NCBI RefSeq assembly: GCF_003991875.1 | Contig: NZ_CP031423.1 | Location: 2,480,001 to 2,544,000, forward strand | Direction of reading: 5' to 3' | From: Microbacterium lemovicicum | GTDB lineage: Bacteria; Actinomycetota; Actinomycetes; Actinomycetales; Microbacteriaceae | Length of the DNA: 64,000 bases | Shown: in pieces, positions 20,046 to 28,132 of the stretch | Position numbering within the stretch: the first letter of the stretch is position 1 | How the letters are laid out: the number at the start of each line of letters is the position of its first letter | Made by a program: the position numbers and the translations under genes | The notes under the pieces: model-generated | What the model was told of the DNA's origin: nothing | Database searches by the model: none | The model's input: only the letters and a program-made list of their open reading frames with translations

Positions 20046-20132
20046 GACTCTCCGCGAACCCGGCAGAGCCCGGTTACCCTTGCTACGTTTCCGTCCTGGG
20101 GGAGTTGGCCTGGATGCCGCCTCGCGGAGAGC
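20046..20132 (-). ncRNA. ffs: Small signal recognition particle RNA (4.5S)
   Basis: On the minus strand the ends pair perfectly: CTCTCCGCGA with TCGCGGAGAG. The apical domain IV has the SRP pattern: CCCAGGACG, a GAAA tetraloop, then CGTAGCAAGGG and GGTAACC. This is the Ffh-binding loop of bacterial SRP RNA. A TAGACT box at 20140-20145, 7 nt upstream, sets the 5' end at 20132, so the RNA is about 87 nt, close to the 95-115 nt expected; the 3' end could be a few bases longer. It targets membrane proteins to SecYEG with Ffh and FtsY. Its siting upstream of dnaX-recR, with sugar and acetate genes between, recalls the ffs-dnaX linkage of other bacteria. Confidence 0.88.
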
Positions 20133-20139
20133 TGGTTCC

Positions 20140-20145
20140 AGTCTA
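20140..20145 (-). promoter_or_regulatory. -10 box of ffs
   Basis: TAGACT lies 7 nt before the predicted first base of the SRP RNA. Confidence 0.5.
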
Positions 20146-20205
20146 GAGGACGACGACGCCGCTCCTCCCCACGTTCTCCCAGGAGCCCTCCCGTCACCCT
20201 CGGGT

Positions 20206-20211
20206 TACGAT
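20206..20211 (+). promoter_or_regulatory. -10 box of the moxR operon
   Basis: TACGAT lies 54 nt before the moxR ATG, divergent from ffs. The leader carries a GGAAGG ribosome site. Confidence 0.4.
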
Positions 20212-20265
20212 CGAGTAACAGCGCGAGGTGGCGTCCCGCCGCCGGCGCCGACCCGATGGAAGGCC

Positions 20266-21303
20266 ATGGACGACCTCTCTCCCGCCGCGCCCGCCGCGCC
20301 CGCCACCCGTGCCTCCGCGCGCACGCCCGAGCCCATCGGCGCCGAGACGTTCGACCGAATGACCTCCGGCATCCTCACCTCCGTCGGCCGCGTGATCGAC
20401 GGCAAGCCCGAGGCCGTCCGCAGTGCGCTCATCGCCCTGCTCGCCGAGGGTCACCTCCTCATCGAGGACGTGCCCGGCGTCGGCAAGACGATGCTCGCCC
20501 GCGCACTGGCCGCCACCGTCGATGCGTCGGTGCGCCGCATCCAGTTCACTCCCGACCTCCTTCCGGGAGACGTCACCGGCGTGAGCGTGTTCGACCCGGT
20601 GGGCCGCGAGTTCGAGTTCAAGCGCGGCGCGATCTTCGCGAACATCGTCATCGCCGACGAGATCAACCGCTCCTCCCCCAAGACCCAGTCCGCTCTCCTG
20701 GAGGCGATGGAGGAGCAGCAGGTCACGGTCGACGGCGAGACGCATCACCTCCCCGAGCCGTTCCTCGTCGTCGCCACGCAGAACCCGCTGGAAATGGAGG
20801 GCACCTACGCGCTCCCGGAGGCCCAGCGCGACCGCTTCATGATGCGCATCTCGATGGGCTACCCCGACCCGCGGTCGGAGGCCCTGATGCTCCGGCAGCG
20901 CGACACGGTGAATCCTCTCGAGGCCCTCTCCCCCGTCGTCACGGCAGCAGAGGTGTCGGCTCTCATCGCGTGGGCGCGAGCCGTGCACGTCGCCCCGGCG
21001 ATCGAGGAGTACGCCGTCGGCCTGGCCAACGCGACCCGGTCGCACCCCGATCTGCGGCTGGGCGCCAGCCCGCGCGCCACGCTCCAGCTCGTGCGCGCCG
21101 CCAAGGTGTGGGCGGCGCTCGACGGTCGCGAATACGTCATCCCCGACGACGTCACCGCGCTGCTCGCCCCCGTCTTCGCGCACCGCCTGATCCCCACCCG
21201 GGCCTCCGGCGGCGCCCGTTCGCGCAACAGCGCCGACACCATCACGTCGATCCTCGAGCGCATCGCGGCGAACGTGCGCGTGCCGCTGGCCGCGCGCGCC
21301 TGA
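20266..21303 (+). CDS. MoxR-type AAA+ ATPase
   Basis: 345 residues. The ATG at 20266 follows GGAAGG; the frame is open far upstream but only as antisense of pta. MoxR ATPases act as chaperones or activators, usually with VWA or DUF58 partners. After an alanine/proline-rich N-terminus come Walker A DVPGVGKT at 68-75, Walker B VIADEINRS, sensor 1 VVATQNPLEMEGTY and the C-terminal lid. It is first in a tight operon with a DUF58 protein (15 nt) and a transglutaminase-like membrane protein, a widespread set whose role, probably cell-envelope assembly, is not established. Confidence 0.93.
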   Translation: MDDLSPAAPAAPATRASARTPEPIGAETFDRMTSGILTSVGRVIDGKPEAVRSALIALLAEGHLLIEDVPGVGKTMLARALAATVDASVRRIQFTPDLLPGDVTGVSVFDPVGREFEFKRGAIFANIVIADEINRSSPKTQSALLEAMEEQQVTVDGETHHLPEPFLVVATQNPLEMEGTYALPEAQRDRFMMRISMGYPDPRSEALMLRQRDTVNPLEALSPVVTAAEVSALIAWARAVHVAPAIEEYAVGLANATRSHPDLRLGASPRATLQLVRAAKVWAALDGREYVIPDDVTALLAPVFAHRLIPTRASGGARSRNSADTITSILERIAANVRVPLAARA

Positions 21304-21317
21304 GCGGGCCGGCACCC

Positions 21318-22565
21318 ATGCGACGCCTCTGGCCGTTCACCGTGCGGGGCACGGGGGCGCTGGCGCTGGCGCTCGGATGCTTCATCCTCGCCGCCGAACT
21401 CGGCGTCATCGAGCTGGTCTACTTCGGCGTGCTGCTGCTGGCCGTGCTCGTTGCGAGCCTCATCTCGCTCCACCTCGCCCACCGCACCGAGAACGTGTCG
21501 CGCGCGCTCGATCCCGACGTGGTGGCCGTCTCGCAGGACGCGGTCGTCACGGTGCGCGTCGGCGTCCGCACCGCGATGCCCAGCGCGCCGGGCGCCTGGC
21601 GCGACGCCCTTCCGCGCGGGCTCTCGGGCCGCGCGCAGGGCATCTTCCCCGCACTCGGCTCGGGGCTCCGCTCCGGCGACCGGTCCGTCGACCTCGTCTA
21701 CACCGTGACCGGCGTGCGCCGCGGCATCCATTCCATCGGCCCCCTGTCCGTGACCTCGTCGGATCCGTTCGGGCTCACCCGCCGCCAGAACCTCCTCGGC
21801 GATCGCACGCGCGTCGTCGTCGTCCCGGCCGTGGTCGAGCTGAGCGCCCTCAGCGCGGTCGCCGGCGACACCGGCGGCACCCTGCACTCCACGACCAACC
21901 AGCTCGGTCAGGGCGCCGACAACCTCATCGCGCGGCCCTACAGCCCCGGCGATTCGATGCGGCGCATCCACTGGCGGGCGACCGCGCACGCGGACTCGCT
22001 CATGGTGCGCCAGGAGGAGCAGGAGTCGACGCCCGAGGCCACCGTCGTGCTCGACCGCGGGGCGCTCCGGTGGGCGACCGACGCGATGATCGCGCCCGGC
22101 AACGATCCGGGCTTCGAACGCGCCGTCTCGGCGTGCGTGTCGGTGGTGTCGCGGCTGGTGCTGGACGGCTACGCCGTCGAGGTGATCGACTCCGACGGCA
22201 CGCCCCTCGCCGAGCCGATCGACGGCGGCGAGTCGGTGCAGGTCGAGGAGCTCACCCGCCAGCTCGCGACCCTGACGAGCCGGCGCGACGACCACCTTCC
22301 GCGCCTGCCGCACCTGTTCACGGGCGCGACCGCCGGACCCGTGATCGTCATCACGGGTCGCTTCGACGGGGAGGATGCCGCGGCTCTCGCCCCGCTCGCG
22401 CACCACACGACGTATCCGCTGCTGCTCGCCGTCTCGCCGTCGGACGGCGGCCTCGAGCGCGCCGCCGAGGTCGGATGGCGGACGGCGGCCATCGGCCTGG
22501 ACGACGACCTGCCGTCGGCGTGGTCCATGGCGGTGGACCGGGGGGTCGGTCGTGTCGTCGCCTGA
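21318..22565 (+). CDS. DUF58 membrane protein
   Basis: 415 residues. Two transmembrane segments lie at about 8-50, followed by a beta-rich soluble part and the DUF58 signature RPYSPGDSMRRIHWRATAH near residue 205, then a VWA-like C-terminal region (VVLDRG). DUF58 proteins are partners of MoxR ATPases; their biochemical action is unknown. The ATG at 21318 is 15 nt after the moxR stop. Its 3' end overlaps the transglutaminase gene by 14 nt. Confidence 0.9.
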   Translation: MRRLWPFTVRGTGALALALGCFILAAELGVIELVYFGVLLLAVLVASLISLHLAHRTENVSRALDPDVVAVSQDAVVTVRVGVRTAMPSAPGAWRDALPRGLSGRAQGIFPALGSGLRSGDRSVDLVYTVTGVRRGIHSIGPLSVTSSDPFGLTRRQNLLGDRTRVVVVPAVVELSALSAVAGDTGGTLHSTTNQLGQGADNLIARPYSPGDSMRRIHWRATAHADSLMVRQEEQESTPEATVVLDRGALRWATDAMIAPGNDPGFERAVSACVSVVSRLVLDGYAVEVIDSDGTPLAEPIDGGESVQVEELTRQLATLTSRRDDHLPRLPHLFTGATAGPVIVITGRFDGEDAAALAPLAHHTTYPLLLAVSPSDGGLERAAEVGWRTAAIGLDDDLPSAWSMAVDRGVGRVVA

Positions 22566-24828
22566 GATCAGAACGCGCCGGCCGGCCGAGCTCGCCCTCA
22601 CGATCGGCGTGTTCGTCGCGGTCTTCGCATCGCTCCTTCCGCTGCTCCGGGTCGTCGAGTCCGGCTCGTGGGTGCCCGGTGCGGTCGTGCTGTCGGCGAT
22701 CATCCTCGCGATCGGCTACATCTGCCGGTGGTTCCGGCTTCCTGCCGTGGCGGTGAGTCTCGTGGAGGCCGTCGTCTGGGTCGTGATCGTCACCGTCTCG
22801 TTCCTGCGCGACACGGCACTGTTCGGCCTGATCCCGACCCCGGAGAGCGTGCGACGGGTCCCCGATCTCCTGCGCTCCGCGTTCGACGCGATCGTGCAGG
22901 GTGCCGCTCCGCTCCCGCCCGAGGCCGGACTGACCTTCTTCATCGTCGCGGCGATGGGCCTGCTCACCATCGTCATCGACCACGTCGTGCTCACGGCGCG
23001 GATGCCGCTGCTGGCCGCCGTCGGGCTCATCGCCATCTCCCTCATCCCCTCCATCGCGGTTCCCGGCCCGATCAACGTCGTGGCGTTCGTGCTCCTGGCC
23101 GTCGCGATCCTCTTCCTGCTGCGGATCGAGGTGCGCTCGCGGCACCGCTCGAAGGCGGCGCCGCAGACCTCGCGCTCGGTGGCCGGCGGGGTCGGCGCGA
23201 CCGCGATCGGCATCGGCGCGATCGGCGTCGTCGTCGCCCTCGTCGCCACGCCGCTGCTGCCCGCTCCGGTGACAGCCGGAGGGGTCGGCAACGGCATCGG
23301 CGCCTCCATCGATCCGACCCTCTCGCTCGGCGACGACCTGCGCCGCCCGGCCGACGTGGACGTCCTCCGGGTGCGCACGAGCGCGCCGAGCGCGCCGTAT
23401 CTGCGCGCCGTCACGCTGTCGACATTCGACGGCGACGTGTGGCAGCCCGACCGCTCGCGCACCCTTCCCCTCGGCGACGCCGACTCCCTGGGGCCGGTGA
23501 CGGTCGACGACGGCATCACCCTGACCGAGAACTCGACGCTCGTCGAGGTGCAGAACCTCGTCACCCCGTGGCTCCCGGTCGCGTTCCCCGCCGTGGAGGT
23601 CACCGGCCTCAACGGCGACTGGGGCGCGGTGCCCGCGAACCGCACCGTCGTGAGCCGTGACGGCTCCTCACAGGGTCAGCAGTACCGCATCGTCACCGAC
23701 CAGCCGCGACCCACCCTCGAGCAGATCCGCGCCCGCAGCGCCGACGGCGCCGGACTCGGCCCGGAGCTCCTCGCTCTGCCGGCCGATCTCCCGCCCGTGA
23801 TCGCGCAGACGGCGGCCGAGGTCACCGGGGCCTCCTCGTCGGACTACGACAAGCTCCACGACCTGCAGTCGTGGTTCCGCGGCTCGGACTTCCGATACTC
23901 GCTGGAGGCCCCCGTCGAGGAGGGCTTCGACGGATCCGGCGCCGACGCCGTGGCCGACTTCCTGGACGTCAAGGAGGGGTACTGCGTGCACTACGCCTCC
24001 GCGTTCGCCCTCATGGCGCGCACCCTCGGCATGCCGTCGCGCATCGTCGTCGGCTACCTCCCCGGCACGAGCACCGGCGAGATGCAGGAGAAGCAGACGG
24101 TCTACACCGTGCAGAGCGGACAGCTGCACGCATGGCCCGAGGTCTTCTTCGGCGGCGTCGGCTGGGTGCAGTTCGAGCCCACCAACAGCCTCGGGGTTCC
24201 CACCAACTTCGCCTCGGAGACGCTCGCGACCGGCAACCCCGGCGAGACGCCAGAGACGGCCCCCGAGCCGGCGGCCTCCGCCTCCCCGCTGTCGACGATC
24301 GACCCCCTCGACGACGGACTCCCGTCCGGCGACGTGCAGGCGGGCGCGACGCGCAGCGCGACGGCGGCCGTGCCGACGGTCTCGCTGGTGCTCGGCATCC
24401 TGCTGGCTCTGGCCATTCCGGCGATCCTTCGCGTGCTCCTGCGGCGACGGCTCGTCGCCTCCGCTCGCAAGGGCGACGCGGCGGCCGCCTGGCGCAGCAT
24501 CCAGGACCAGGCTCTGGATCTGGGCATCGCGGTGCCGGCCAGCGAATCGGCGCGGCTGCTGGGCGCCCGGCTGGTCGCGGAGCACGGGGCGCCCTCCGAC
24601 GCCATGTCGGTGCTCGTGCAGGCGATCGAGCGGGCGAGCTACGCTCCGGGACATCGGCTGCACCCCGAGCGGGGCCAGGAGATGACGGATGCCGCGGCCG
24701 CCGTCCGCGGATCGATGCTGCGCTCCGTCGCACCGGCACGCCGGCTGCTCGCCGTCGCGGCACCGCGGTCGCTGGTGGTGCGTCCGGGAAGCGTCTACGC
24801 CGGGACCGTGCAGGCCGGGTCGCGCTGA
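22552..24828 (+). CDS. Transglutaminase-like membrane protein
   Basis: 758 residues from a GTG that overlaps the DUF58 gene by 14 nt. An N-terminal block of about six helices (to about 235) precedes an extracytoplasmic region, a transglutaminase core and a further transmembrane helix near 610 with a DUF4129-like cytoplasmic tail. The papain-like triad is visible: Cys in EGYCVHYAS, His in QLHAWPEV and Asp/Glu near WVQFEPT. Such proteins may cross-link or cleave isopeptide or peptide bonds in the envelope. Substrate unknown. Third gene of the moxR operon. Confidence 0.9.
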   Translation: MSSPEIRTRRPAELALTIGVFVAVFASLLPLLRVVESGSWVPGAVVLSAIILAIGYICRWFRLPAVAVSLVEAVVWVVIVTVSFLRDTALFGLIPTPESVRRVPDLLRSAFDAIVQGAAPLPPEAGLTFFIVAAMGLLTIVIDHVVLTARMPLLAAVGLIAISLIPSIAVPGPINVVAFVLLAVAILFLLRIEVRSRHRSKAAPQTSRSVAGGVGATAIGIGAIGVVVALVATPLLPAPVTAGGVGNGIGASIDPTLSLGDDLRRPADVDVLRVRTSAPSAPYLRAVTLSTFDGDVWQPDRSRTLPLGDADSLGPVTVDDGITLTENSTLVEVQNLVTPWLPVAFPAVEVTGLNGDWGAVPANRTVVSRDGSSQGQQYRIVTDQPRPTLEQIRARSADGAGLGPELLALPADLPPVIAQTAAEVTGASSSDYDKLHDLQSWFRGSDFRYSLEAPVEEGFDGSGADAVADFLDVKEGYCVHYASAFALMARTLGMPSRIVVGYLPGTSTGEMQEKQTVYTVQSGQLHAWPEVFFGGVGWVQFEPTNSLGVPTNFASETLATGNPGETPETAPEPAASASPLSTIDPLDDGLPSGDVQAGATRSATAAVPTVSLVLGILLALAIPAILRVLLRRRLVASARKGDAAAAWRSIQDQALDLGIAVPASESARLLGARLVAEHGAPSDAMSVLVQAIERASYAPGHRLHPERGQEMTDAAAAVRGSMLRSVAPARRLLAVAAPRSLVVRPGSVYAGTVQAGSR

Positions 24829-24895
24829 CGCCGCGGGAGGTGCACAGGGCGGTCCGGGCGGCAGGGTAGGATGGTCGACGGCCCTCCGGGGCTCA

Positions 24896-24980
24896 GGAGG
24901 ATTCGCCTAGTGGCCTATGGCGCACGCTTGGAAAGCGTGTTGGGTGCAAGCCCTCGGGGGTTCGAATCCCCCATCCTCCG
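24896..24980 (+). tRNA. tRNA-Ser (anticodon GGA)
   Basis: 85 nt with a class II fold: acceptor GGAGGAT pairs with ATCCTCC, discriminator G, anticodon GGA between CTT and AAG in a CACGCTT/AAGCGTG stem, a long variable arm and GGGGGTTCGAATCCCCC as T-arm. CCA is not encoded. It reads UCC and UCU. A TAGGAT box lies at 24867-24872. No repeat of its 3' end is seen in the window, so it does not mark an island here. Confidence 0.96.
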
Positions 24981-24987
24981 CCCTTGC

Positions 24988-25003
24988 GCTCTCCTCGGAG
25001 AGC
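24988..25003 (+). terminator. Hairpin after tRNA-Ser
   Basis: GCTCTC and GAGAGC pair around a CTCG tetraloop, 7 nt past the tRNA. It could act in processing or termination. Confidence 0.45.
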
Positions 25004-25017
25004 ACCACACCCCGCAT

Positions 25018-25062
25018 CCCGATGCTCCTCCACGGTTCGACGACGATTCGTGGAGCATCGGG
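25018..25062 (+). other. Stem-loop in the PAP2 gene leader
   Basis: CCCGATGCTC plus CACG pairs with CGTG plus GAGCATCGGG, 14 bp with one 3-nt bulge and a 14-nt loop. It lies 25 nt before the PAP2 start codon. It may be a second terminator for the tRNA or an mRNA leader structure. Confidence 0.45.
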
Positions 25063-25087
25063 AAGACCCGATCGCCGAGGCCCGCCG

Positions 25088-25780
25088 ATGAGTGAGACCG
25101 CCCCGCCGGCACCGCCGCTCCCCGCCGTCGTCCCTCCCGATGCGCGCCGCGCGGTGGCGCTCGTCGTCGGCGTCGTGGCCACGGTCGCCTTCGTCGCGCT
25201 GCGCGTCGCGGTCGACATCGGCAACCGCGCACCGTTCCCGATCGACGAGTGGTGGCACGGGCTCATGGTCGCGAGCGCCAGTGATCCTGTCACGACGCTC
25301 GCGAGGATCCCCGCGACCGTCGGCGGCACGATCGGCATGATCATCACCGGGATCGTCATCATCCTCCTCTTCCTGTGGCGGAGACGACCGTGGGATGCCG
25401 CGACGCTGGCTGCGGCGATGGTGCTGGTCGTCGCCATCGGCACCACGCTGGCGGCTGTGATCGCCCGCGTGCGACCCGCCGATTCGATGGCGGAGGCCAA
25501 CGCGACGTCGTTCCCGTCCGGCCACACCGCCGTCGCGACGACCGTCGCGCTCATCCTGGCGCTGCTGCTGCGCCGCTGGTACGTCTGGATGCTCGGCGTC
25601 TGCTGGGTGCTGGGGATGATGTGGAGCCGCACCTACCTGCGCGCCCACTGGCTGAGCGACGTGACCGCGGGCATGCTGGAGGGCATCGCGGTCACCTGCC
25701 TCGTGTGGTGCGCCATCGAGGCGTATCGCGATCGCCGCGCAAGAGGACGGACCGCGCTCGCGTCCGCCGTCGCCGACTGA
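25088..25780 (+). CDS. PAP2-family membrane phosphatase
   Basis: 230 residues from the ATG at 25088; a longer in-frame reading would start inside the tRNA. Five to six helices. The phosphatase motifs are the SFPSGH core and SRTYLRAHWLSDVTAG (SR-H-D) near 178-193. The first KxxxxxxRP motif is degenerate: IARVRP keeps only the RP. Family members dephosphorylate lipid phosphates such as phosphatidate or undecaprenyl pyrophosphate at the membrane surface; the substrate is not resolved. It is followed after 15 nt by the DUF1206 gene, probably co-transcribed. Confidence 0.88.
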   Translation: MSETAPPAPPLPAVVPPDARRAVALVVGVVATVAFVALRVAVDIGNRAPFPIDEWWHGLMVASASDPVTTLARIPATVGGTIGMIITGIVIILLFLWRRRPWDAATLAAAMVLVVAIGTTLAAVIARVRPADSMAEANATSFPSGHTAVATTVALILALLLRRWYVWMLGVCWVLGMMWSRTYLRAHWLSDVTAGMLEGIAVTCLVWCAIEAYRDRRARGRTALASAVAD

Positions 25781-25795
25781 GAGGACACCACGTCC

Positions 25796-26608
25796 ATGGC
25801 ATCGAACAGCTCCACCGCGGGGTCCGCAGCGCGCGCGGCGCAGGACTCGACCGTCTTCGAGGTGCTCGCCCGCGTCGGCTACGTCGTGCTCGGCGTGCTG
25901 CACCTGCTGATCGGCGTGATCGCGATCACCGTCGCGGGAGGCGGGTCCGGAGAGGCCGACCAGGGCGGCGCTCTGACGCAGATCCAGCAGTCGCCGCTCG
26001 GCGTGGCCCTTCTGTGGATCGTCGTCGCCGGCATGGCCGCCCTCGCCGTCTGGCAGATCGCGGAGACGCTGCTCGTCCGCGAGCCCGACGCGAAGAAGGC
26101 CTGGGGGCAGCGGGTCAAGTTCCTCGGCACCGCCGTGGCCTACATCGCGATCGCCATCACCGGCATCACCTTCGCCGTCGGCGGCTCATCCGACTCGTCC
26201 GATTCCTCGCAGAGTCTCAGCGCGAGCCTCATGACCTCTGCCGGCGGGATCGTGCTGCTCGTGCTCGTCGGCGCCGTCATCGCGGGCGTGGGCGCGGCGT
26301 TCATCGTCCGCGGCATCACGCGCGCCTTCACCAAGAAGCTCAATCTGCCCTCGGGCGCAGCGAAGTCGGGCATCGTCGCCTTCGGCGTCGTCGGCTACAT
26401 CGCCAAGGGCATCGCGGTCGGCGTGGCGGGCATCCTCTTCATCGTGGCGGCGTTCACCCACGACCCCGAGACCGCCGGAGGCCTGAACTCCGCGCTGTAC
26501 ACCCTGACGACGCTGCCGTTCGGCGTGGCGATCCTCTGGGTGGTCGGCGCCGGGCTCGTGCTCTACGGCCTCTTCTGCTTCGCCCGCGCGCGCTACGCGC
26601 GCATGTGA
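25796..26608 (+). CDS. DUF1206 membrane protein
   Basis: 270 residues with six hydrophobic segments arranged as three two-helix repeats, each opening with a similar phrase (ARVGYVVLGVLHLLIG near 24, GTAVAYIAIAITGITF near 110, GVVGYIAKGIAVGVAG near 198). This triplication defines DUF1206, common in actinobacteria and of unknown function. The second repeat is followed by a serine/aspartate-rich loop. It is the last gene of the plus-strand run; a strong hairpin follows 38 nt downstream. Confidence 0.9.
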   Translation: MASNSSTAGSAARAAQDSTVFEVLARVGYVVLGVLHLLIGVIAITVAGGGSGEADQGGALTQIQQSPLGVALLWIVVAGMAALAVWQIAETLLVREPDAKKAWGQRVKFLGTAVAYIAIAITGITFAVGGSSDSSDSSQSLSASLMTSAGGIVLLVLVGAVIAGVGAAFIVRGITRAFTKKLNLPSGAAKSGIVAFGVVGYIAKGIAVGVAGILFIVAAFTHDPETAGGLNSALYTLTTLPFGVAILWVVGAGLVLYGLFCFARARYARM

Positions 26609-26645
26609 CCCGGCTGCTTTTCGAAGTCCGCACGGACACCGACGA

Positions 26646-26681
26646 CGATCGCCCCGCCGTCCGGGGACGGCGGGGCGATCG
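26646..26681. terminator. Bidirectional terminator between convergent genes
   Basis: A perfect 17-bp stem with a 2-nt centre: CGATCGCCCCGCCGTCC reads back on the other side. It lies between the DUF1206 and LAxTG-protein stop codons and can serve both strands. Confidence 0.8.
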
Positions 26682-26708
26682 TGTGTCACGCGCGCGGAGG
26701 GCGTTCCG

Positions 26709-27875
26709 TCAGCTCGTGACCCGGCGGCGACGCGCGACCATCAGCGCTGCACCTGCCACGGTGAACAGCACTCCGGCGACGGCGAAGCCGCCGACGTCCT
26801 TCGGGCCGGTGTTCGCGAGCGTCTTCACCGTGTTGGCCGGCACCACGGGGGCGACGGCCGGCGTCAGGGTGAACTGCACCTCTGCCGACGGGTCGGACAG
26901 GATGTTCGCGACCTGACCGTTCTCGTCGAGCTGGACCAGCACCGCGGCGGCGGTCCAGTCGCCGGGCAGGAGCTCGACGGTGACCGACCAGGTGCCCGCG
27001 GCGTCCACGACGATCGGGTCCTCAGGGTCGGCGGGCTCGGCCGCCTGGGCGGACAGCTCCTGCAGCGACGCCGTCGGCAGCACGGCGAGCAGGACGTTGG
27101 TGCCAGGCGTGCCGGTGCCGGTGAAGGTCACGGTCGAGCCGGTCAGAGCCTGACCGGCCGTGGGCGCGGTGATGACCGGGGCGGGCAGCAGGACGGGGAG
27201 GGCGAACTCCACCGTCTTCTCCTCATCGGGAGCGCCCTCGAGCACCTGCGTGACCGTCACGGACTGCGCGGTCGGCGCATCGGGGTCGTAGGTGCCGACG
27301 GTGATCCACTGCCCGTCGGCGACGACGACCGGCGCGGTTCCGGCGACGGGCTGGCCCTCCCCGTCGACGACCGTCACGGTCGCTCCGTCGTCTCCGGTAC
27401 CGGCGAACACCACGGTGCGCGCCAGGACCGTCTCGCCGGGCATCGGGCTCAGCACGTCGAAGGCGGAGTCCTGCGGGCCGGCGGGCAGCACGAAGTCGAG
27501 GGGCAGCGGAGGCAGCGGGGTGCCGTCGTAGGTCGCCGTCACGAGCACGGACTGCGCGGTCGGAGCGTCATCGGCATAGGGGGTCAGCTCGACCGAGAAC
27601 GGCGTCGCGGCGCCGTCGGTGCCGGGCACCTCGGTGCGGCCCAGCTCGGTGAGTCCGTCCGCCGACGTCACCACGACCGACGCTCCGGCGTTGGCCACCC
27701 CGGAGATCGTCACCGTCCGCGACTGCAGAGTCCCACCGGGCAGGGGTGAGGTGATGATGATGGCCGGGGTCTCGGCGGCACTGGCCGCAGGTGCGGAGAT
27801 CAGCAGACCACCCAGGGCGAGGGCGGCGGCGGCCGGCAGTGCCAGCATCCGTCGCCATGCGAATCGATTCTTCAC
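26709..27875 (-). CDS. LAxTG-anchored surface protein with Ig-like repeats
   Basis: 388 residues from the GTG at 27875, which has AAGGA upstream; GTG at 27887 is the alternative. The frame stays open to 28103 but without a signal sequence at its N-terminus. A signal peptide (basic start, hydrophobic core, ASA-A cleavage near 33) precedes three to four beta-sandwich repeats with SPLPGGTL, SPMPGETV and APTAGQAL openings and repeated DAPTAQSV. The C-terminus has LANTG at 353-357, a transmembrane helix and RRRR, a complete cell-wall sorting signal of the LAxTG kind handled by class E sortases. No sortase lies in the window. Confidence 0.85.
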   Translation of the reverse strand: MKNRFAWRRMLALPAAAALALGGLLISAPAASAAETPAIIITSPLPGGTLQSRTVTISGVANAGASVVVTSADGLTELGRTEVPGTDGAATPFSVELTPYADDAPTAQSVLVTATYDGTPLPPLPLDFVLPAGPQDSAFDVLSPMPGETVLARTVVFAGTGDDGATVTVVDGEGQPVAGTAPVVVADGQWITVGTYDPDAPTAQSVTVTQVLEGAPDEEKTVEFALPVLLPAPVITAPTAGQALTGSTVTFTGTGTPGTNVLLAVLPTASLQELSAQAAEPADPEDPIVVDAAGTWSVTVELLPGDWTAAAVLVQLDENGQVANILSDPSAEVQFTLTPAVAPVVPANTVKTLANTGPKDVGGFAVAGVLFTVAGAALMVARRRRVTS

Positions 27876-28014
27876 GACGTCCTTCACAGTTCGCAGGGCT
27901 CCGTGACGGTCGTCCGGCGGTCCCTGTGCACAGCGCGGCGTGTCTGTTCCGTGGCGAGACTGGGTGGACGGCGACGCACCGTCTCCCCGGGAGGGGCACG
28001 GCACTCGCGAACCT

Positions 28015-28028
28015 ACCGGTATACCGGT
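28015..28028. promoter_or_regulatory. 14-bp palindrome in a divergent promoter region
   Basis: ACCGGTATACCGGT is a perfect palindrome between the LAxTG gene and the divergent gene at 28133. It may be an operator; the TATACC within it could be a -10 box for the plus strand. Confidence 0.4.
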
Positions 28029-28132
28029 CTTCGGCGCCAGCCGATTCCGACCCGGACCGGGCATCGTAGCCCGGCCGCCACGTCGACGCCACGGCCGTGG
28101 CATCCGCCCGGCCGTGCACGCAGACTCCTCGC

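Noticed and set aside
17878..20265. Long plus-strand frame running into moxR
   Set aside because: It lies opposite pta and the SRP RNA; only the part from ATG 20266 has a MoxR sequence and a ribosome site.
24896..24980. tRNA-Ser as an island attachment site
   Set aside because: No integrase and no second copy of the tRNA 3' end within the window.
27888..28103. N-terminal extension of the LAxTG protein
   Set aside because: It would put about 70 arginine/proline-rich residues before a clear signal peptide.
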